A DNA stretch of 64,000 nucleotides from Malania oleifera (taxonomy: Eukaryota; Streptophyta; Magnoliopsida; Santalales; Ximeniaceae): assembly GCF_029873635.1 (NCBI RefSeq), contig NC_080417.1, positions 25,802,182 through 25,866,181 on the forward strand. The letters run 5' to 3'. The notes under the pieces are model-generated. The model was given only the letters and a program-made list of their open reading frames with translations, had not been told where the DNA came from and made no database searches. A program made the position numbers and the translations under genes. Positions 58,791 through 64,000 of the stretch are shown here, one piece after another (the stretch's first letter is position 1; every line of letters starts with the position of its first letter).

Positions 58791-59638
58791 CTGCAAAATG
58801 ACAACACAGCAAAAGGAATATTGAATAACAGAAAACAATTTGTTACAGATTGATTATATAAAACAGAAAAAGGAATAATAAAATGAACAGCCATAACTAA
58901 TTTCCTGCACACCAACTGTTTGTGAAAAGGCTTCGCTGAGTTATATAGCTTAATAATATGCACTGTTACAGAAAAATTATAGACCTTAATAATGCTCATT
59001 ATTGCAGTGTGCAGTTACGATTCACCCATGCAATTAATTATTTTGGTTTTAGTTTTTAATTTTTAGTAGGAAAACGAACACAAGTGGCATACGCTGCAGC
59101 TCAAGACAGGCATGAATATATATTGAAGTTCGTACTTTTGGTCGCAAAATATGTATGTTTGGCAAAGCCTATAACAGAATCCTCTCCCAAATATATATAT
59201 ATATATATTTTTGGACAGCTAATATGGTGCTTGAAAAGCCTATGCTTCATGAGCAGAAATTGTGTGCTGATAGCAACTCTGTTCCAAACATAAAAATAAA
59301 GTTGTTCTGTTAACTAGAAACATGAAGACACTGCACAGTACTCAAATGTAAATCAAAATATCACTCTTACTCCATTTCCACCTGGGATTTTAAATCAAAA
59401 CTCATTTTACTAATAGAGTAGAACACACAATGTTTGGTGAGACTCGAAATGGAGTAGTTTACGTCATATCTTAAAAGATAGTTAATCAAAGCTTGCTTTC
59501 AGCTACCATAGTTAATTCAGATTTGTTTTTGAGTAATGATTTTTCTACTGATGAAATATATAGAATATATATATACCTTTGAATCCACCCAGAGCCACAC
59601 TGAGTACAAGATGGCTAAAATCACGAATCAAATCTCAC
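58791..59638 (-). other. Probable intron of the CASPL5-like gene
   Basis: AT-rich, bounded on the minus strand by GTGAGATT (59638) and TCATTTTGCAG (58791). ORFs inside on either strand (59084, 59536) lack support. Confidence 0.3.
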
Positions 59639-59705
59639 CTGGTAGAAGCTTCAGTAGCAGAATCTGGCAAGAAACGCTTAATCTTCTTCCCGTTTTAAAA
59701 ATCAC
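59639..59705 (-). other. Candidate upstream exon of the CASPL5-like gene
   Basis: On the minus strand, TTTGGCAG/GTGATTTT and CTACCAG/GTGAGATT give good acceptor and donor sites around 67 bp. Joined to the exon at 58790 it continues the frame of MSGPAEAV upstream (NGKKIKRFLPDSATEAST, SSLLGLRIFETAPYS) but has no in-frame ATG and a TAA near its start. It is therefore probably 5' untranslated. Confidence 0.35.
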
Positions 59706-59785
59706 CTGCCAAACAAACATCTAGAAATCAAACCTTCAAAATTTGGGCAGAGATTCCTAGAGATGGGGAAGGGAGAAATTCACAC

Positions 59786-59880
59786 CTTAGCATTTTTTAC
59801 GAAATAGGCCACCGCAGAAAGATAGTCGAGGGTGGCCGGAGGGAAATAAACTCTGAATCAAAATTCTTGAGAATTTAAAA
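59786..59880 (-). other. Candidate first (untranslated) exon of the CASPL5-like gene
   Basis: On the minus strand the sequence reads CCGGCCACCCTCGACTATC ... AATGCTAAG/GTGTGAAT, ending at a donor-like GT at 59785. It is richer in C and T than its flanks, as plant leaders are. The start is not defined. Confidence 0.25.
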
Positions 59881-60186
59881 TCTAAATTTTCATATCTGAG
59901 TTTATCTAAAACATTTGGAAAATAGCGAAAGAGCCCGAAGTTCAGAAAAAATTAACTCTCTGAAAATTTATGAAAGCATAAATTCTCTAAAACTCGCCAT
60001 TTTGAACTTGACATATTTGTAAAAAAAAAAAAAAAATCTCCGCATAAAATTTAAAATTTACCAATTACAAGGGTTTTAGAGAGTTGGATGAGATGCAATC
60101 GGAAGGGTGACGAGCAACACTAACAGGGTTACCTAGACTAGGACTCTGTCTTTCTTCCTCATCTCCATCTTCTCTGGTAGCTATGG
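59881..60186. other. Spacer, no gene seen
   Basis: AT-rich, with an A-run at 60021-60036. From about 60067 ('ACAAGGGTTTTAGAGA') it matches the start of the tandem-array units. The minus-strand ORF at 60065-60295 recurs in diverged form in each unit and has no known domain. Confidence 0.4.
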
Positions 60187-63100
60187 AAAATGGAGTACGT
60201 TGTCTTTTTTCCGTAAGATCCCGAAGCTCTCTTCTTGGGTATGCAGAGGAGGAGTTAGAGCAAGCGCTAAGGGAGCTCAATCTCTGCAGGAGCAATGATC
60301 TTGGGGGGGTTCCTCATCTCCATCTTATATGGTAGCTATGGAAAATGGAGTGTGTTGCCTTCTTCTTCTTATTGTTAAGATTGCGTGAGGATGCATTTCA
60401 TTTGCATTCAGGAAGAACATCAAATCAAATTCTATTTTTATTTAAGAACACTTTTCCTCCTACATTAATGAAGCCACTCAAACTGGAAAAAGGAATTTAC
60501 TTCTTCGGATGCCTACGCCTACGTGTGGATCATCTACAACAGAAATGGGAATTTGGCAGGACTCGATGTGGATATGTTAGCAGAGGCCAGAGTAGCTAAA
60601 ATACTAGCTGGGGCATTCACTCGAGATTTGCAAAGTGAAATTTGAAATTGATATTAAAATAAAACAAATAAATTCAACGACTATTCAATAGTTAAGAGTT
60701 AGAGCGAGCGTGATCATATTGGGGTTGCATTTCATTTGCATTCAGGAAGAATATCAAATCAAATCCTATTTTTGTTTAAGAACACTTTTCCTCCTACGTT
60801 AATGAAGCCACTCAAACTGGAAAAAGGAATCATCATATATATGAATGGCTCTCTGAATTTCTACGCGTGGATCATCTACAACAGAAATGGGAATTCGGCA
60901 GGACTCGATGTGGATATGTTAGCAGAGGCCAGAGTAGCTAAAATACTAGCTGGGGCATTCACTCGAGATTTGCAAAGTGAAATTTGAAATTGATATTAAA
61001 ATAAAACAAATAAATTCAACGACTTTTCAATAGTGGTACCGCTGCCGAAGCTACAGTATAAAAAAAAAAAAAAAATGTGCATTAATTAATTAATGGTGAG
61101 GATTATTAAACAAAAATATCATCATTATACACATTTAAAAATATTAAAAATCATAGCTACAATCAATATAATTGTTTAATTTTGAAAATTCATAAACATC
61201 TTATTTGAATGAATTAAATTGACTCAAATTTTATATCAAATACCCAAAGCTTTCAATGATAACTAATCATATCAACACTAAATACTCTTATAATAAGTCA
61301 TCTAACTTCAATATTAATCTATATATTTATACATTAAGTTAAGATAGTTTGATGATTCCTATACTTTTTTTTTTGTCAATTTGTCTTTTTTTTTTTATTA
61401 CATAGGAACTTTAACCACCAACAAGCCCTTAGGATCCTCTAATGCGGCACCAAATCTACAGATCAGTGTCCTCCTCCCTCAGGTCTTATTGATTAGGGTA
61501 AAGTCCGGATGCGAATACGATTTCTGTGCATTAGTTGAACGTTCGGCCAACTCGATCCTCGGGACACATCTTCATTACCATCCACGGTTCCCGCTAGCTC
61601 ACAGAGAACTCTCACCATCTACGGTCTCCGCTGGTTCACAGAGCAAACTCTCATCATCAACGGTCCCCTCTAGCTCATAGAGTAAACTCTCATCATCCAC
61701 AGGTACCGTTTGCTTCGTGAGTGTATCTACCTAAAATTGAACTTTCGATGTTCCTTTTTACGTGCTGATATCTTTCCACTGCGTACAAGGGTTTTAGAGA
61801 ACATGGAGTACGTTGTCTTTTTTCCGTAAGATTCCGAAGCTCTCTTCTTGGGTATACAGAGGAGGAGTTAGAGCGAGCGCTAAGGGAGCTCAATCTCTGC
61901 AGGAGCAATGATCTTGGGGGGGGGGGGGGTTCCTCATCTCCATCTTATATGGTAGCTATGGAAAATGGAGCGTGTTGTCTTCTTCTTCTTATTGTCAATG
62001 TTAAGACTGCGTGAGGATGCATTTCATTTGCATTCAGGAAGAACATCAAATCAAATTCTATTTTTGTTTAAGAACACTTTTCCTCCTACATTAATGAAGC
62101 CACTCAAACTGGAAAAAGGAATCATCATATATATGAATGGCTCTCTAAATTTCTACGCGTGGATCATCTACAACAGAAATGGGAATTCGGCAGGACTCGA
62201 TGTGGATATGTTAGCAGAGGCCAGAGTAGCTAAAATACTAGCTGGGGCATTCACTCGAGATTTGCAAAGTGAAATTTGAAATTGATATTAAAATAAAACA
62301 AATAAATTCAACGACTTTTCAATAGTGGTACCGCTGCCGAAGCTACAGTATAAAAAAAAAAAAAATGTGCATTAATTAATTAATGGTGAGGATTATTAAA
62401 CAAAAATATCATCATTATACACATTTAAAAATATTAAAAATCATAGCTACAATCAATATAATTGTTTAATTTTGAAAATTCATAAACATCTTATTTGAAT
62501 GAATTAAATTGACTCAAATTTTATATCAAATACCCAAAGCTTTCAATGATAACTAATCATATCAACACTAAATACTCTTATAATAAGTCATCTAACTTCA
62601 ATATTAATCTATATATTTATACATTAAGTTAAGATAGTTTGATGATTCCTATACTTTTTTTTTTGTCAATTTGTCTTTTTTTTTTATTACATAGGAACTT
62701 TAACCACCAACAAGCCCTTAGGATCCTCTAATGCGGCACCAAATCTACAGATCAGTGTCCTCCCCCCTCAGGTCTTATTGATTAGGGTAAAGTCCGGATG
62801 CGAATACGATTTCTGTGCATTAGTTGAACGTTCGGCCAACTCGATCCTCGGGACACATCTTCATTACCATCCACGGTTCCTGCTAGCTCACAGAGAACTC
62901 TCACCATCTACGGTCTCCGCTGGTTCACAGAGCAAACTCTCATCATCAACGGTCCCCGCTAGCTCATAGAGTAAACTCTCATCATCCACAGGTACCGTTT
63001 GCTTCGTGAGTGTATCTACCTAAAATTGAACTTTCGATGTTCCTATTTACGTGCTGATATCTTTCCACTGCGTACAAGGGTTTTAGAGAACATGGAGTAC

Positions 63101-63893
63101 GTTGTCTTTTTTTCCGTAAGATTCCGAAGCTCTCTTCTTGGGTATACAGAGGAGGAGTTAAAGCGAGCGCTAAGGGAGCTCAATCTCTGCAGGAGCAATG
63201 ATCTTGGGGGGGGGGGGGTGTTCCTCATCTCCATCTTATATGGTAGCTATGGAAAATGGAGCGTGTTGTCTTCTTCTTCTTATTGTCAATGTTAAGATTG
63301 CGTGAGGATGCATTTCATTTGCATTCAGGAAGAACATCAAATCAAATTCTATTTTTGTTTAAGAACACTTTTCCTCCTACATTAATAAAGCCACTCAAAC
63401 TGGAAAAAGGAATCATCATATATATGAATGGCTCTCTGAATTTCTACGCGTGGATCATCTACAACAGAAATGGGAATTCGGCAGGACTCGATGTGGATAT
63501 GTTAGTAGGGGCCAGAGTAGCTATCTAGCTAGGGCATTCACTCGAGATTTGCAAAGTGAAATTTGAAATTGATATTAAAATAAAACAAATAAATTCAACG
63601 ACTTTCAATACTTAAGAGTTGGAGCGAGCGTGATCATATCGGGGATGCATTTCATTTGCATTCAGGAAGAACATCAAATCAAATCCTATTTTTGTTTAAG
63701 AACACTTTTCCTCCTACATTAATGAAGCCACTCAAACTGGAAAAAGGAATCATATATATGAATGGCTCTCTGAATTTCTACGCGTGGATCATCTACAACA
63801 GAAATGGGAATTCGGCAGGACTCGATGTGGATATGTTAGCAGTGGCCAGAGTAGCTATCTAACTAGGGCATTCACTCACATTTGCAAAATTTC
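60187..63893 (+). repeat. Complex tandem array with 1,290-bp units
   Basis: Two adjacent copies, 61021-62310 and 62311-63595, are nearly identical: differences are a few single bases and A- and G-run lengths. Partial units flank them: 60187-60680, 60681-61020 (a short unit with only the ORF segment) and 63600-63893. Each full unit has a 37-40-bp subrepeat ('CATCAACGGTCCCC', 'GCTAGCTCATAGAG'; 61580-61700), a G-run (7 G at 60301, about 14 at 61916, 12 at 63207) and an ORF segment. Age is recent by identity. The array ends at about 63893. Confidence 0.9.
61965..62279 (+). CDS. Repeated ORF of unknown function (best copy)
   Basis: 104 codons from ATG 61965. The common part, HSGRTSNQILFLFKNTFPPT then KPLKLEKGIIIYMNGSLNFY and GNSAGLDVDMLAEARVAKIL, occurs five times: 60345-60599 (shifted), 60736-60987, here, 63256-63528 and 63656-63862. 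The best copies end in TRDLQSEI; the last two end early. I recognise no domain, signal peptide or membrane segment. Repetition alone explains its recurrence, so it may be non-coding. Upstream in each unit a second frame reads SSLLGYTEEELERALRELNL, also unknown. Confidence 0.25.
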   Translation: MERVVFFFLLSMLRLREDAFHLHSGRTSNQILFLFKNTFPPTLMKPLKLEKGIIIYMNGSLNFYAWIIYNRNGNSAGLDVDMLAEARVAKILAGAFTRDLQSEI

Positions 63894-64000
63894 GAATTTT
63901 TATATTTATTTTTTATCCTCTCTTTATTATTACTTTGAAAAACCTATTTTGGGAGCATTATATTTATCTTGGGCATTTGTTTTTACAAATCATATTGTTA
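63894..64000. other. AT-rich flank, no gene seen
   Basis: Sequence after the tandem array. Nothing recognisable in the remaining 107 bases. Confidence 0.5.

Noticed and set aside
58526..58999. 157-codon minus-strand ORF as an intact gene
   Set aside because: It reads through a likely intron and acceptor site, and after residue ~120 it leaves the frame that carries the CASP-like helices.

Overview
This window looks like repeat-dominated nuclear DNA of a flowering plant, most likely a eudicot with a large genome. It is AT-rich, with no operons and no rRNA or tRNA genes that I can see. Well over half is LTR retrotransposon sequence, much of it nested: Copia elements with LTRs near 2 kb, a Tekay-like chromovirus, solo Gypsy LTRs and an Athila/Tat-like Gypsy element. 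I did no database search. Family names rest on motifs, primer-binding sites, domain order and internal alignments made by eye. The species cannot be named from this.

Layout. 1-1714 is the end of a Copia LTR. 1715-7544 is low-copy AT-rich DNA with a decayed coding fragment (3357-4100), a short six-cysteine peptide ORF on the minus strand (5450-5590) and 70-bp tandem repeats. 7545-14361 is a deleted Copia-type element carrying a 'putative plant transposon protein' ORF remnant; its 3' LTR is split by a minus-strand Gypsy-type solo LTR (10528-13163). 14362-16331 has no gene. 16332-20815 holds a Copia LTR start followed by a minus-strand Copia remnant (2.25-kb LTR plus the end of pol). 20816-34620 is a Copia element whose 5' LTR is split by an 11-kb Athila/Tat-like element (21175-32272), whose gag is in turn split by a minus-strand solo LTR (23481-25557). 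35433-43295 is a non-autonomous Copia element with gag, a second ORF of the plant-transposon-protein type and no visible pol. 43296-54989 is a further Copia remnant whose LTR is split by a 9,009-bp Tekay-like chromovirus (45572-54580).

54990-57988 is low-copy sequence with microsatellites. 57989-58408 is a long inverted repeat touching the end of a truncated CASP-like (CASPL5-type) membrane-protein pseudogene on the minus strand, which seems to keep its upstream exon junctions. 60187-63893 is a recent tandem array, including two adjacent 1,290-bp copies with a repeated unrecognised ORF.

No functional cellular gene can be claimed with confidence. The best candidates are the six-cysteine peptide and the CASPL5 remnant. 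Every retroelement ORF is broken. Many breaks are in-frame TAG codons where related proteins usually have Gln or Trp, as expected from deamination of methylated cytosines in silenced transposons.
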